Shown: positions 10,664-19,815 of the stretch, in pieces
How positions within the stretch are numbered: position 1 is the stretch's first letter
How the letters are laid out: the number at the start of each line of letters is the position of its first letter
NCBI RefSeq assembly: GCF_018736105.1
Contig: NZ_CP076135.1
Coordinates: 5,330,001-5,394,000, forward strand
Direction of reading: 5' to 3'
DNA from: Bradyrhizobium sediminis
GTDB lineage: Bacteria; Pseudomonadota; Alphaproteobacteria; Rhizobiales; Xanthobacteraceae
Length of the DNA: 64,000 bases
Translations under genes and position numbers: made by a program
The notes under the pieces: generated by a model
What the model saw: the letters and a program-made list of their open reading frames with translations, nothing else
Databases searched by the model: none
Told to the model about the DNA's origin: nothing

Positions 10664-10786
10664 TGACGCGGGAAGCGCGGCGAACGGGACCATCCGAACC
10701 TCCAACCTGTTTGGCAAATCGCATCAGGCGAGGCGGCGCGATATTGCCGTAACGATTGAGGGGATCGTGAACATGACCTGGACGTC

Positions 10787-11002
10787 TTACGCCGGCGGGG
10801 TTTGCGACGGGTCCGATACCTTCCGGCCTCCAGCGCCGCGCACGACTGCTTTCTTCTGCAGCGGGTCAACGGATACGCTTGATAAGCGCGTCGCCCAGCT
10901 ATCGGCTTCTGTCAGCCAGAAGTCCTCGTTTTCACCCTCCATCCTCGCGCGCTGACGACAGAACGCCGCCATCGCCCGACATTGTGTGACCTTGTCATCC
11001 AT
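10787..11002 (-). CDS. Small hypothetical protein (rhizobial type)
   Basis: The predicted 71-residue protein contains CRAMAAFCRQRARME followed by EDFWLTEADSWATRL. This Cys-rich, helical block is a pattern I associate with very common unannotated small proteins of Bradyrhizobium. Function is unknown. The ATG at 11002 is favoured; a start 8 codons earlier is possible. A 9-bp stem hairpin lies just upstream of the start. Confidence 0.55.
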   Translation of the reverse strand: MDDKVTQCRAMAAFCRQRARMEGENEDFWLTEADSWATRLSSVSVDPLQKKAVVRGAGGRKVSDPSQTPPA

Positions 11003-11036
11003 CACAAGCAGCCCGTTGGAAAACACAAACCCCGTG

Positions 11037-11059
11037 CCGGCCCTCGGGTGGAGGGCCGG
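11037..11059. repeat. Perfect 9-bp stem hairpin in the leader of the small minus-strand gene
   Basis: CCGGCCCTC and GAGGGCCGG flank a 5-nt loop, followed by a run of eight G. It sits 35 bp upstream of the ATG of the 71-residue protein. No terminator T-run is present on either side; function is unknown. Confidence 0.4.
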
Positions 11060-11192
11060 CCGGGGGGGGAACCCGGCCTGCGAGGGGGCAACACGACCGG
11101 GATCGTCGAAATTCCTTGTCGAAACGCTGGGTCTGCGTGGAACAGATTGCAGAAAGGCGTGATTGTATCGACAGGCGTCAGCGCGAACAGCT

Positions 11193-11366
11193 TCACATAC
11201 TCCGCAGCTTTGCTACTTCATCGGCCAGCAACTTGGCGATCGTCAGACGTTGGGTCTCATCTTTGCTCTCCCCAAGCAGCTTTCGATATCTTTCAATATT
11301 TTGTTCTCTGACAAACCGCTCGAGGTTTGACGGAGCAGTTTCAACACGCTTCCGAATTGATTCCAT
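11193..11366 (-). CDS. Very small hypothetical protein (57 aa)
   Basis: Reading the minus strand from the ATG at 11366 gives 57 codons: a basic N-terminus (MESIRKRVETAPSNLERF), then VREQNIERYRKLLGESKDE and TIAKLLADEVAKLRSM. The charged, helical ERYRKLL...DE...LLADEVAKL pattern is typical of tiny conserved rhizobial proteins of unknown function. A stop lies nine codons upstream in frame, so the start is well bounded. It is too short for most gene callers. Confidence 0.55.
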   Translation of the reverse strand: MESIRKRVETAPSNLERFVREQNIERYRKLLGESKDETQRLTIAKLLADEVAKLRSM

Positions 11367-11527
11367 TCGTCCGATCGCCTTTGATCTGCGTCAATCGATG
11401 GAATTTCATACCTCGTAAAAATAGACAATAGCCCAAAGCGACTATCCTTGTGCCGCGCAATCCGCTTTTTCCGAGCATCGTGGCAAACGCCATGCGTACG
11501 ATGTCGCCAGAGGCAGCAGGGATTTTC

Positions 11528-12337
11528 ATGAAACATAAGGTTGCGACGTTCGAGGGATTGAAATCGCTTCCCGCGAGCGTGGCGATTCTCGACGCTTCCG
11601 GAACAATTGTGGCGGTCAACGATACCTGGAAGCAATTCGGTCGACGAAACGGATTGCGTGTTCCCGATTCCGCAATTGGCTCGAACTACCTGCAATATTG
11701 TCGGTCCGATGAACCGAACTCACGTCGGTTCGAAAGTGAGCTGAGAGCATTGCTCGCGGGCAAGCGTGATCTCTTGACGTTTATTTATCCATGCCATTCG
11801 CGGACGCAGGCACGATGGTTCTGCCTCATCGGGCTGCCGCTATCGCTGAATAAATCGTCCGGCGTGGCCCTCCTGCATGTGGACCTCACAACAATGTTGC
11901 CGCTTCCGATCGGTGCGCGACGAGCGCGAGCCAAGGAAGAGAAAAAGCCAATTCGCCCCGGGGCCAATCTAGCCGCGATTGGCGGCGTCCTGGAACGCTC
12001 CGTGCTGGAAACGCTTTCGTCACAACTGAACACAATGTTCGCCGGTCCTGCCACGCGCGAGAAGGAGGCCACGCAAGGGAACGACGGTCAGATGAAGGCC
12101 GCTCTTACTCGGTTGAGCAAACGGCAGATGCACGTTCTGCGTCTGCTGGGCGAGGGCAAGACCAACAAAGAAATTGCGATGGCGCTCTTTCTTTCACCTA
12201 ACACTATCAAGCTGCACGTGTCAGCGATCCTGGAACGTTTGAAGCTCCGGAGTCGCACTCAAGCGGCTCTTGTTTCATCAATGCTATGGCAAGACCGCAA
12301 CGCCGAAGTCAACGCGGGCGCGACGCCTGAGAAATAG
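11528..12337 (+). CDS. PAS-LuxR transcriptional regulator
   Basis: The N-terminal half looks like a PAS sensor (LPASVAILDASGTIVAVNDTW, then GLPLSLNKSSGVALLHVDLT). The C-terminal 60 residues form a LuxR/FixJ helix-turn-helix (LSKRQMHVLRLLGEGKTNKEIAMALFLS, then KLHVSAILERL). No receiver domain is present, so it is a single-component sensor-regulator. The ATG at 11528 has CAGGGA about 6 nt upstream and is preferred; in-frame starts at 11450 (GTG) and 11492 lack a ribosome site. It stands alone; targets are unknown. Confidence 0.78.
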   Translation: MKHKVATFEGLKSLPASVAILDASGTIVAVNDTWKQFGRRNGLRVPDSAIGSNYLQYCRSDEPNSRRFESELRALLAGKRDLLTFIYPCHSRTQARWFCLIGLPLSLNKSSGVALLHVDLTTMLPLPIGARRARAKEEKKPIRPGANLAAIGGVLERSVLETLSSQLNTMFAGPATREKEATQGNDGQMKAALTRLSKRQMHVLRLLGEGKTNKEIAMALFLSPNTIKLHVSAILERLKLRSRTQAALVSSMLWQDRNAEVNAGATPEK

Positions 12338-12546
12338 TCGTTTCGGGCTATTGCCCAGCCTGATCGGGCGTGAGATTTACTTTCAGAATCGTCGCGTCAT
12401 CAATTCATGTAACGGAGACTGCAGATCGATGAGCCCTCGCGGCACATGGTGCGTTGTCAGCCTTACAGGTTCGGAATTGGCGAGACGGCGAAGTCCAGTC
12501 TTGGCCCCTCACGGCATCGACGTTTAGTTGCTTGGATAAGCTTGGC

Positions 12547-12705
12547 ATGAATGATCTTGAGCCGCTGCGCAATCCACCAAGCTGCATCAAGTGTGGTGGG
12601 AAGATGTGGTTTTCCTGCACCGAGATTGAGAAGCCTGGGTTTGTCCACCACGTCTACGAGTGCAAAAAGTGCCGGAGCACCCAGAGCTTCGTCACCGCCA
12701 TATAG
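12547..12705 (+). CDS. Small zinc-ribbon protein (52 aa)
   Basis: Two CXXC pairs, CIKCGG and CKKC, are spaced about 30 residues apart around KMWFSCTEI and GFVHHVYE, giving a single zinc-ribbon knuckle pair. Proteins like this are frequent in Bradyrhizobium and have no assigned role; nucleic-acid or protein binding is possible. Start ATG at 12547 gives the compact domain. The stop lies 6 bp from the convergent ligC stop. A 32-codon frame at 12429-12527 just upstream is too weak to call. Confidence 0.6.
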   Translation: MNDLEPLRNPPSCIKCGGKMWFSCTEIEKPGFVHHVYECKKCRSTQSFVTAI

Positions 12706-12711
12706 GCGGCC

Positions 12712-13671
12712 TCAGTTGGTGGCGAGCTGCTGCTCCAAATCGTGCAGCACCTGATAGCAGGGCAGCACCTGGGCGACGCTGGAGTTCGGCTCGCGACCCT
12801 CGCGGATGGCTGCGAAGAACTCGCGGTCCTGCAGCTCGATGCCGTTCATCGACACGTCGACCTTGCTGACGTCGATCTTTTCTTCCTTGCCGTTGAACAG
12901 ATCATCGTAGCGCGCGATGTAGGTGCCGGTGTCGCCGATGTAGCGGAAGAAGGTGCCGAGCGGACCGTCATTGTTGAACGACAGGCTGAGCGTGCAGATC
13001 GCGCCGTTGGCGGCCTTGAGCTGGATCGACATGTCCATCGCGATTCCGAGCGCCGGATGAATCGGCCCCTGCACCGCGTTGGCCTTCACGACCGGCGAGC
13101 GGGCCTGGTAGGCGAACAGGTCGACCGTATGCGCGGCATGGTGCCACAGCAAATGGTCGGTCCAGCTGCGTGGCTGGCCCAGCGCGTTCATGTTCGAGCG
13201 GCGGAAGAAGAAGGTCTGCACGTCCATCTGCTGGATGTTGAATTCGCCGGCGACGATCTTTTTGCGCACCCATTGATGGCTGGGGTTGAAGCGGCGGGTG
13301 TGGCCGCACATCGCGATCAGCCCGGTCTTTTTCTGCAGGTCGACGACGGCCTGCGCGTCGCGCAAGGAATCCGCGAGCGGAATCTCGACCTGGACATGCT
13401 TGCCGGCCTTCATGCAGGCGATCGACTGTTCCGCATGCATCTGGGTCGGCGTGCACAGGATCACCGCGTCGACCTCCTTCAGCGCGAGGCTGTCGGCGAG
13501 GTCGGTCGAGACATGTGCGATGCCGTATTTGGCGGCGACTTCCTTGGTCGGCTCCAGCCTGCGGCCGACCAGCGACACCACCTCGACGCCGTCGATGTTC
13601 CTGATGCCGTCGAGGTGCTTGACGCCGAACGCGCCGGCGCCGGCGAGCGCCACTTTGATGGTCTTGGCCAC
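12712..13671 (-). CDS. ligC: 4-carboxy-2-hydroxymuconate-6-semialdehyde dehydrogenase
   Basis: Gfo/Idh/MocA-type NADP-dependent dehydrogenase that oxidises the hemiacetal of the LigAB product to 2-pyrone-4,6-dicarboxylate. The Rossmann motif GAGAFG is at residues 11-16, and EIPLADS replaces the usual EKP motif of the family, as in LigC proteins. The 319-residue length fits. Start is GTG at 13671, separated by a single base from the ligB2 stop, so it is translationally linked as the last gene of the lig operon. Confidence 0.93.
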   Translation of the reverse strand: MAKTIKVALAGAGAFGVKHLDGIRNIDGVEVVSLVGRRLEPTKEVAAKYGIAHVSTDLADSLALKEVDAVILCTPTQMHAEQSIACMKAGKHVQVEIPLADSLRDAQAVVDLQKKTGLIAMCGHTRRFNPSHQWVRKKIVAGEFNIQQMDVQTFFFRRSNMNALGQPRSWTDHLLWHHAAHTVDLFAYQARSPVVKANAVQGPIHPALGIAMDMSIQLKAANGAICTLSLSFNNDGPLGTFFRYIGDTGTYIARYDDLFNGKEEKIDVSKVDVSMNGIELQDREFFAAIREGREPNSSVAQVLPCYQVLHDLEQQLATN

Positions 13672-13672
13672 G

Positions 13673-14916
<1,244 letters not shown>

Positions 14917-14929
14917 GGGATTGCCTCCT

Positions 14930-15874
14930 TCAGGAGAGTTCGGGCCAGTACAGCCGCATCGGATTGTCGACCAGCAACTTGCGTTGCAGTTCCGGCGTCG
15001 TCGCAATGTGCGGAATGAAATCGACCAGCAGGCCGTCGTCGGGCATGTGGTCCTTCAGGTTGGGATGCGGCCAGTCGGTGCCCCAGAGCACACGATCGGG
15101 AAACGTCTCGACGATCCGCCGCGCGAACGGGATCACGTCGCGGTAGGCGTTCTGCTCGCCATTCAGCGCCGGCGGCCCGTTGACCGACAGCCGCTCCGGG
15201 CAGCTGACCTTGGACCAGACGTTGGGATGTTGCCGCATGAATTTCACGAACAGCTCGAATTCCGGACCGTCGACCGGCTTGCCGACGTCGGGCCGGCCCA
15301 TGTGGTCGACGACAACAGTGGTCGGCAGCGCGGTGAAGAAATCCCACAATTCAGGCAGATCCACCGCCTCGAAATAGATCACGACATGCCAGCCCAGTTT
15401 CGCAATGCGGCCGGCAATCTCGATCAGCTCCTCCTTGGGCGTGAAATCGACCAGGCGCTTGACGAAGTTGAAGCGCACGCCGCGCACGCCGGCGTCGTGC
15501 ATCCCGCGCAGCTCGGCGTCGCCGACGCTGCGCTTGATGGTGGCGACGCCGCGCGCCTTGCCGCCTGAATGGATGAGCGCATCGACCATGGCGCGGTTGT
15601 CGGCGCCGTGGCAGGTGGCCTGCACCACGACGTTGCGCGCGAAGCCGAGATGATCGCGCAGCGCATAGAGCTGCTGCTTGGAGGCGTCGCAGGGCGTGTA
15701 TTTCCGCTCCGGCGCGAACGGAAACTCGGCGCCCGGTCCGAATACATGGCAATGCGCGTCGACCGAGCCTGCCGGCACCTTGAACCGGGGTTTCGAGGGG
15801 CCGGCGTACCAGTCCAGCCAGCCCGGGGTCTTGGTGAATTGGGTGTTCTGCAATTCCATCGCGGTCTGTCTCAT
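14930..15874 (-). CDS. ligI: 2-pyrone-4,6-dicarboxylate lactonase (hydrolase)
   Basis: Amidohydrolase-superfamily TIM barrel that opens 2-pyrone-4,6-dicarboxylate to 4-oxalomesaconate. Conserved residues match LigI: HXH at 41-43 (DAHCHVFGP), a histidine at about 191 (VVDHMG) and Asp267 in WGTDWPHPN. The start at 15874 is chosen because its ATG overlaps the upstream stop by 4 bp (ATGA); an ATG 15 bp later is possible. It lies between the DUF1932 dehydrogenase and ligA2. A Tat-exported paralogue is encoded at 19816-20787. Confidence 0.93.
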   Translation of the reverse strand: MRQTAMELQNTQFTKTPGWLDWYAGPSKPRFKVPAGSVDAHCHVFGPGAEFPFAPERKYTPCDASKQQLYALRDHLGFARNVVVQATCHGADNRAMVDALIHSGGKARGVATIKRSVGDAELRGMHDAGVRGVRFNFVKRLVDFTPKEELIEIAGRIAKLGWHVVIYFEAVDLPELWDFFTALPTTVVVDHMGRPDVGKPVDGPEFELFVKFMRQHPNVWSKVSCPERLSVNGPPALNGEQNAYRDVIPFARRIVETFPDRVLWGTDWPHPNLKDHMPDDGLLVDFIPHIATTPELQRKLLVDNPMRLYWPELS

Positions 15875-16794
15875 TCTCTTGGCTTGAGCCTGCCGAGGAT
15901 CCGGTCGGCCTCGGTGCGCCAGTCGGGGCTGCGCGCAAACTCCTTGGTGCCTTTCGGACCGAACAGGCCCTCGTCGGCGAGATCGGCTACCCAGGCCTGG
16001 CGTTCGGCGGTGCCCTGTGCCGACCACGGCGTCAGGCCGATGTCGCGGACGGTTTCCGCCACCTCGCGCACCTCTTCGGCGCGGCGCCGGCCGTGCTCGA
16101 TGACGCGCTGGAAGAAGTAGGCGCCCTGCTTCTCCCAGTTGATGCCTGGGAAGGTCTCCGCCAGCGAGGCCAGCACCGCGTCTTCGACGCCGTAGGCGCG
16201 CGCCGTGGTGAAACTCTCGATCACCATGGCTTCCATGCCCTTGATCATGATGCTGCGGCACATCTTGACGGCAGAGGCGACGCCAAGCTGGTCGCTGGCG
16301 ACCTTGGCGTCGAAGCCGAGTTCCACCAGCAACGGCGCAAGCTCGCGGGCGCCGGAGCCGCCGAGCAGCAACGGCACCTTGATGCGGTAGGGCGGAACCG
16401 AGGTCATGACCGCGCCCTCGACATAGCGTCCGCCGGCGCCGTCGATCAGGGCCGCGGCGCGCCGCTTCGCGCCCGGCGAGGCCGAGTTGAAGTCGAGGAA
16501 CCAGGCGCCGTTTTTCACTGCCGCTGCGCAAGCCTGCGCCACCGGCACCGCCTGGCTCGCAGTGACAGCGGAAACGATGAAGTCGGCCTGCGCGGCAAGA
16601 TCGGCATGCGACGACGCCAGTGCGACGCCGATGCCGGCGGCGTGCTCCTGCAGCGGCCTGGCCCTGTCGTCGCCGAGCTTGATGTCATAGGCGCTGACGC
16701 GGATGCCGTCCTTGCGCAGGTCCTCGGCCAGAATCCGGCCCACCTCGCCGTAGCCGACGAGGCCGACATGCCATTGGTTGGAAGCAACCGACAT
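15871..16794 (-). CDS. NAD(P)-dependent oxidoreductase with DUF1932 C-terminal domain
   Basis: The 307-residue protein has an N-terminal 6-phosphogluconate/3-hydroxyisobutyrate dehydrogenase-type NAD-binding domain (GLVGYGEVGR, then FIVSAVTASQA and FLDFNSASPG) and an all-helical C-terminal half with the lysine-bearing block SAVKMCRSIMIKGMEA, which is the DUF1932 arrangement. It is 6 bp from ligK and overlaps ligI by 4 bp, so it is an integral operon member. No step of the known protocatechuate 4,5-cleavage route needs it; a role in reducing a side product or handling a related substrate is inference. Confidence 0.85.
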   Translation of the reverse strand: MSVASNQWHVGLVGYGEVGRILAEDLRKDGIRVSAYDIKLGDDRARPLQEHAAGIGVALASSHADLAAQADFIVSAVTASQAVPVAQACAAAVKNGAWFLDFNSASPGAKRRAAALIDGAGGRYVEGAVMTSVPPYRIKVPLLLGGSGARELAPLLVELGFDAKVASDQLGVASAVKMCRSIMIKGMEAMVIESFTTARAYGVEDAVLASLAETFPGINWEKQGAYFFQRVIEHGRRRAEEVREVAETVRDIGLTPWSAQGTAERQAWVADLADEGLFGPKGTKEFARSPDWRTEADRILGRLKPRE

Positions 16795-16800
16795 CGGCGA

Positions 16801-17496
16801 TCAATCTATGTATTTGAGGCCGGCCTTCGCCAGCGGCTCACGCATGTTGTACATGTCCAGCCCAAGCACGCCGGCCGCGAGCTTGGCGCGCTTGTCGCCT
16901 TCATTGGCCTCGCGCGCTTCGGCGGCGTCCGCCGCCTGTTGGGCGATGGCCGCGGGCACCACGACCACGCCATCGGGATCGGCGACGATCACGTCGCCCG
17001 GATGGACCTGCGCGCCGGCGCAGACCACCGGGATGTTCACCGAACCCAGCGTCGCCTTCACCGTGCCCTTGGCGCTGATCGCCCTGGAGAACACCGGGAA
17101 CTGCATTTCGGTCAGGTCCTTCACGTCGCGCACGCCGCCGTCGATGATCAGGCCCCTGGCGCCACGGGCGCGGAAACTGGTCGCCAGCAGATCGCCGAAG
17201 AAGCCGTCGGTGTTCTCTGCGGTGCAGGCGGCGACCACCACGTCGCCCGGCTGCAGCTGCTCGGCGACCACATGCATCATCCAGTTGTCGCCGGGATGCA
17301 GCAGCACGGTGACCGCGGTTCCGCAGGCGTGCGCGTCCGCGTAGATCGGCCGCATATAGGGCTGCATCAGGCCGACCCGTCCCATCGCCTCGTGGATGGT
17401 GGCGACGCCGAAGCGCGACAGCTTCTCGACCGCCGCCTTGTCCGCGCGAACGATGTTGCGCTTGACGACGCCGAGATTGTTCAAGGGAACGCTCAT
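16801..17496 (-). CDS. ligK: 4-carboxy-4-hydroxy-2-oxoadipate aldolase / oxaloacetate decarboxylase
   Basis: Class II (divalent metal) pyruvate aldolase of the HMG/CHA aldolase family (RraA-like fold). It splits 4-carboxy-4-hydroxy-2-oxoadipate into pyruvate and oxaloacetate, the last step of the pathway. The substrate- and metal-binding pair Arg123-Asp124 lies in [12 protein letters not shown], the positions known in the Pseudomonas enzyme. The 231-residue length fits. One base separates it from the ligJ stop. Confidence 0.93.
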   Translation of the reverse strand: MSVPLNNLGVVKRNIVRADKAAVEKLSRFGVATIHEAMGRVGLMQPYMRPIYADAHACGTAVTVLLHPGDNWMMHVVAEQLQPGDVVVAACTAENTDGFFGDLLATSFRARGARGLIIDGGVRDVKDLTEMQFPVFSRAISAKGTVKATLGSVNIPVVCAGAQVHPGDVIVADPDGVVVVPAAIAQQAADAAEAREANEGDKRAKLAAGVLGLDMYNMREPLAKAGLKYID

Positions 17497-17497
17497 G

Positions 17498-18526
17498 CTA
17501 CTTGCCTTTCGCCTTCAGGGCGGCGTCGAGACGCGGGAACACGCGCCGCGCATTGCCCTCGTAAACCTTCTGCTTGTCCTGCGCGCTGAGGATGGTCGAG
17601 GCCTCGATGTAGCGCTTGGTGTCGTCGTAATAGAAGCCGGTTTCAGGGTCGATCCCCTTCACCGCGCCGATCATCTCGCTGGCGAACAGGATATTGTCGA
17701 CCGGGATTACCTTGGTCAGCAGGTCGATGCCGGGCTGGTGATAGACGCAGGTGTCGAAGAAGATGTTCTTCAAGAGGTGCTCCTTCAAGAGCGGCTTCTT
17801 CAACTCCTGCGCCAAGCCGCGGAAGCGGCCCCAGTGGTAGGGCACCGCGCCGCCGCCATGCGGGATCAGGAACTTCAGCGTCGGAAAATTCCTGAACAGG
17901 TCCGAGGTCAGGCACTGCATGAAAGCCGTGGTGTCGGCATTCAGATAATGCGCGCCGGTGGTGTGGAAGCAGGCGTTGCAGCTGGTGGAGACGTGGATCA
18001 TGGCGGGTATGTCGAGTTCCACCATCTTCTCGTAGATCGGATACCAGTGCCGGTCCGACAGCGGCGGCGAGGTCCAGTGCCCGCCCGACGGATCGGGATT
18101 GAGGTTGATGCCGACGAAGCCGTAGTCCCTGACGCATTTCTCCATCTCGGGAATGCACGTCTTCGGATCGACGCCCGGCGACTGCGGCAGCATCGCGGCG
18201 CCGATGAAACTGTCCGGAAACAGGCCGGCGACGCGCGCGCACAGCTCGTTGCAGATCGCGGCCCATGTCGACGATACGTTGAAGTCGCCGATGTGGTGCG
18301 CCATGAAGCTGGCGCGCGGGCTGAAGATGGTGAGGTCGCTGCCGCGCTCCTGCATCTTCTTGAGCTGGTTGTTGACGATGCTCTCGCGCAGTTCGTCGTC
18401 GCTGATCCTGAGTTCGCTGGCCTTGGGCGCGGCCTTGGGATCGTTGATTTCGGCGATCTGGCGATTGCGCCAGTCCTCGAGCGCCTTCGGCGCGGTGGTG
18501 TAGTGGCCGTGTACGTCGATGATCAT
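17498..18526 (-). CDS. ligJ: 4-oxalomesaconate hydratase
   Basis: Amidohydrolase-family (Amidohydro_2) hydratase that adds water to 4-carboxy-2-hydroxymuconate (enol 4-oxalomesaconate) to give 4-carboxy-4-hydroxy-2-oxoadipate. Metal ligands begin at the N-terminal DVHGHY and continue with IHVSTS and [15 protein letters not shown]. Length 342 matches LigJ. It lies 4 bp after ligU and 1 bp before ligK, so the three late enzymes are coupled. Confidence 0.94.
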   Translation of the reverse strand: MIIDVHGHYTTAPKALEDWRNRQIAEINDPKAAPKASELRISDDELRESIVNNQLKKMQERGSDLTIFSPRASFMAHHIGDFNVSSTWAAICNELCARVAGLFPDSFIGAAMLPQSPGVDPKTCIPEMEKCVRDYGFVGINLNPDPSGGHWTSPPLSDRHWYPIYEKMVELDIPAMIHVSTSCNACFHTTGAHYLNADTTAFMQCLTSDLFRNFPTLKFLIPHGGGAVPYHWGRFRGLAQELKKPLLKEHLLKNIFFDTCVYHQPGIDLLTKVIPVDNILFASEMIGAVKGIDPETGFYYDDTKRYIEASTILSAQDKQKVYEGNARRVFPRLDAALKAKGK

Positions 18527-18530
18527 CGTA

Positions 18531-19667
18531 CTATCCTTGCCGCGCGCGACGGGGTTCGGGGGTTGCGCTGAAATCGCCGGCCCGGTGACCGGCCCATACC
18601 GAAGCGGGCACCATCGCCTCGCCGCGCATCAGCAGCCGCGCGGTGCGCAGCAGCGCGGCGCGGATTACGTTCTGCGGGTTGGCGGGGTCGACCTCGATCT
18701 CGACGCTGAATTCACCGGTCGGATGCTCGACCGAGATGGTCTTCACGTTCTGACCCGGCACCTCAGCGATGCCCTGCGTGGTCGAGCCGTCGAGCACGCA
18801 GGCAGTAGCCACAGTCACCGCCGCCAGCACGCCGATGGCGTCGTGGCAGACATGCGGAATGAAGCTGCGCGTACTGATGGCGCCACCGGCGCGCGGCGCC
18901 GCAATCAGCGTCATCTTCGGGTAATTCTTGGCCGTGACGTCGCCGAGTTTCATGGCGTGGCCGCAGGCGATCCGCAGCCGCTCGATCCGCGCCTTCAATT
19001 CGGTATCGGCGTTCAGTTGATCGACGCTCTCATAGCCGGTGCGGCCGACATCGGCGGCCTTGAAGATCACCAGCGGCATGCCGTTGTCGATGCAGGTCAC
19101 GGTGATGCCGTCGATGACGTCGCGGACATTGCCGGTCGGCAACAGTCCCGGCGCGACCGAGCCGGCGGTATCGAGAAAGTTGATCGTGATCGGCGCGGAC
19201 GTGCCCGGCGCGCCGTCGATCCGGGCCGTGCCTTCATATTCGACATGGCCGTTCGGCGTCTGCACGGTGATGTCGCATTGCATGTCGGTATTGAGGGTCA
19301 GCACGCGCAGCGTGGTGGTATCGCCCTGTGGCTTGACCAGACCGGTCTCGAGCGCGAACGGCACCACCGCGGCGAGCATGTTGCCGCAATTGGGTGTGGT
19401 ATCGACGGTGTCCTTGTCCGGCTGCAACTGCGCGAACAGGAATTCGAGATCGACGCCGGGCTGGGAACCCCTGGAGACGATGCCGACCTTGCTGGTCAAG
19501 GGATGCGCGCCGCCGAGCCCGTCGATCTGGCGCTTGTCGGGCGAACCCATCACCGCAAGCAGCACATTGTCGCGGGTCGGAATGTCGGCGGGCAGGTCGG
19601 CGGCATTGAAGAACGGACCTCGCGAGGTGCCGCCGCGCATGAACAGGCAGGGAATGGCGGTTTGCAT
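18531..19667 (-). CDS. ligU: 4-oxalomesaconate tautomerase (PrpF/GalD family)
   Basis: PrpF-fold isomerase that interconverts keto and enol forms of 4-oxalomesaconate before hydration by LigJ. Family motifs are seen at the N-terminus (FMRGGTSRGPFF), in the middle (TTPNCGNMLAAV) and in the substrate loop CIDNGMPLVIF. The ATG at 19667 has GAGGG 5 nt upstream and gives 378 residues; a GTG five codons earlier is less likely. It is the first gene of the ligUJK-DUF1932-ligI-ligABC operon, with a LysR-type dyad upstream. GalD in Pseudomonas does the same reaction in gallate breakdown. Confidence 0.92.
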   Translation of the reverse strand: MQTAIPCLFMRGGTSRGPFFNAADLPADIPTRDNVLLAVMGSPDKRQIDGLGGAHPLTSKVGIVSRGSQPGVDLEFLFAQLQPDKDTVDTTPNCGNMLAAVVPFALETGLVKPQGDTTTLRVLTLNTDMQCDITVQTPNGHVEYEGTARIDGAPGTSAPITINFLDTAGSVAPGLLPTGNVRDVIDGITVTCIDNGMPLVIFKAADVGRTGYESVDQLNADTELKARIERLRIACGHAMKLGDVTAKNYPKMTLIAAPRAGGAISTRSFIPHVCHDAIGVLAAVTVATACVLDGSTTQGIAEVPGQNVKTISVEHPTGEFSVEIEVDPANPQNVIRAALLRTARLLMRGEAMVPASVWAGHRAGDFSATPEPRRARQG

Positions 19668-19769
19668 GGGACCCTCGCTCACTTACTGAACGGCAAGGCC
19701 GAGCCGGCCGATCGGCGCGTCCGGCAACGCCGGCTCGCCCGCGACTGCTCTGCCAGTTTGCCATGAGTC

Positions 19770-19794
19770 AACGCGTATTCCTACAATAGCCGTT
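19770..19794. promoter_or_regulatory. LysR-type binding dyad upstream of the lig operon
   Basis: A 25-bp dyad has arms AACG and CGTT outside and TATT and AATA inside (8 of 10 arm positions symmetric). The core, 19776-19788, is a T-N11-A motif (TATTCCTACAATA on the plus strand). A TTGACT hexamer on the minus strand (19771-19766) overlaps its edge and could be a -35 element. A LysR gene lies 1.2 kb upstream. The regulator-site pairing is inference. Confidence 0.5.
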
Positions 19795-19815
19795 ACTGGA
19801 TCCATTCGCCCGGTC

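Noticed and set aside
12429..12527. 32-codon frame starting MSPRGTWCVV before the zinc-ribbon gene
   Set aside because: Weak ribosome site, no recognisable pattern, short enough to be chance.
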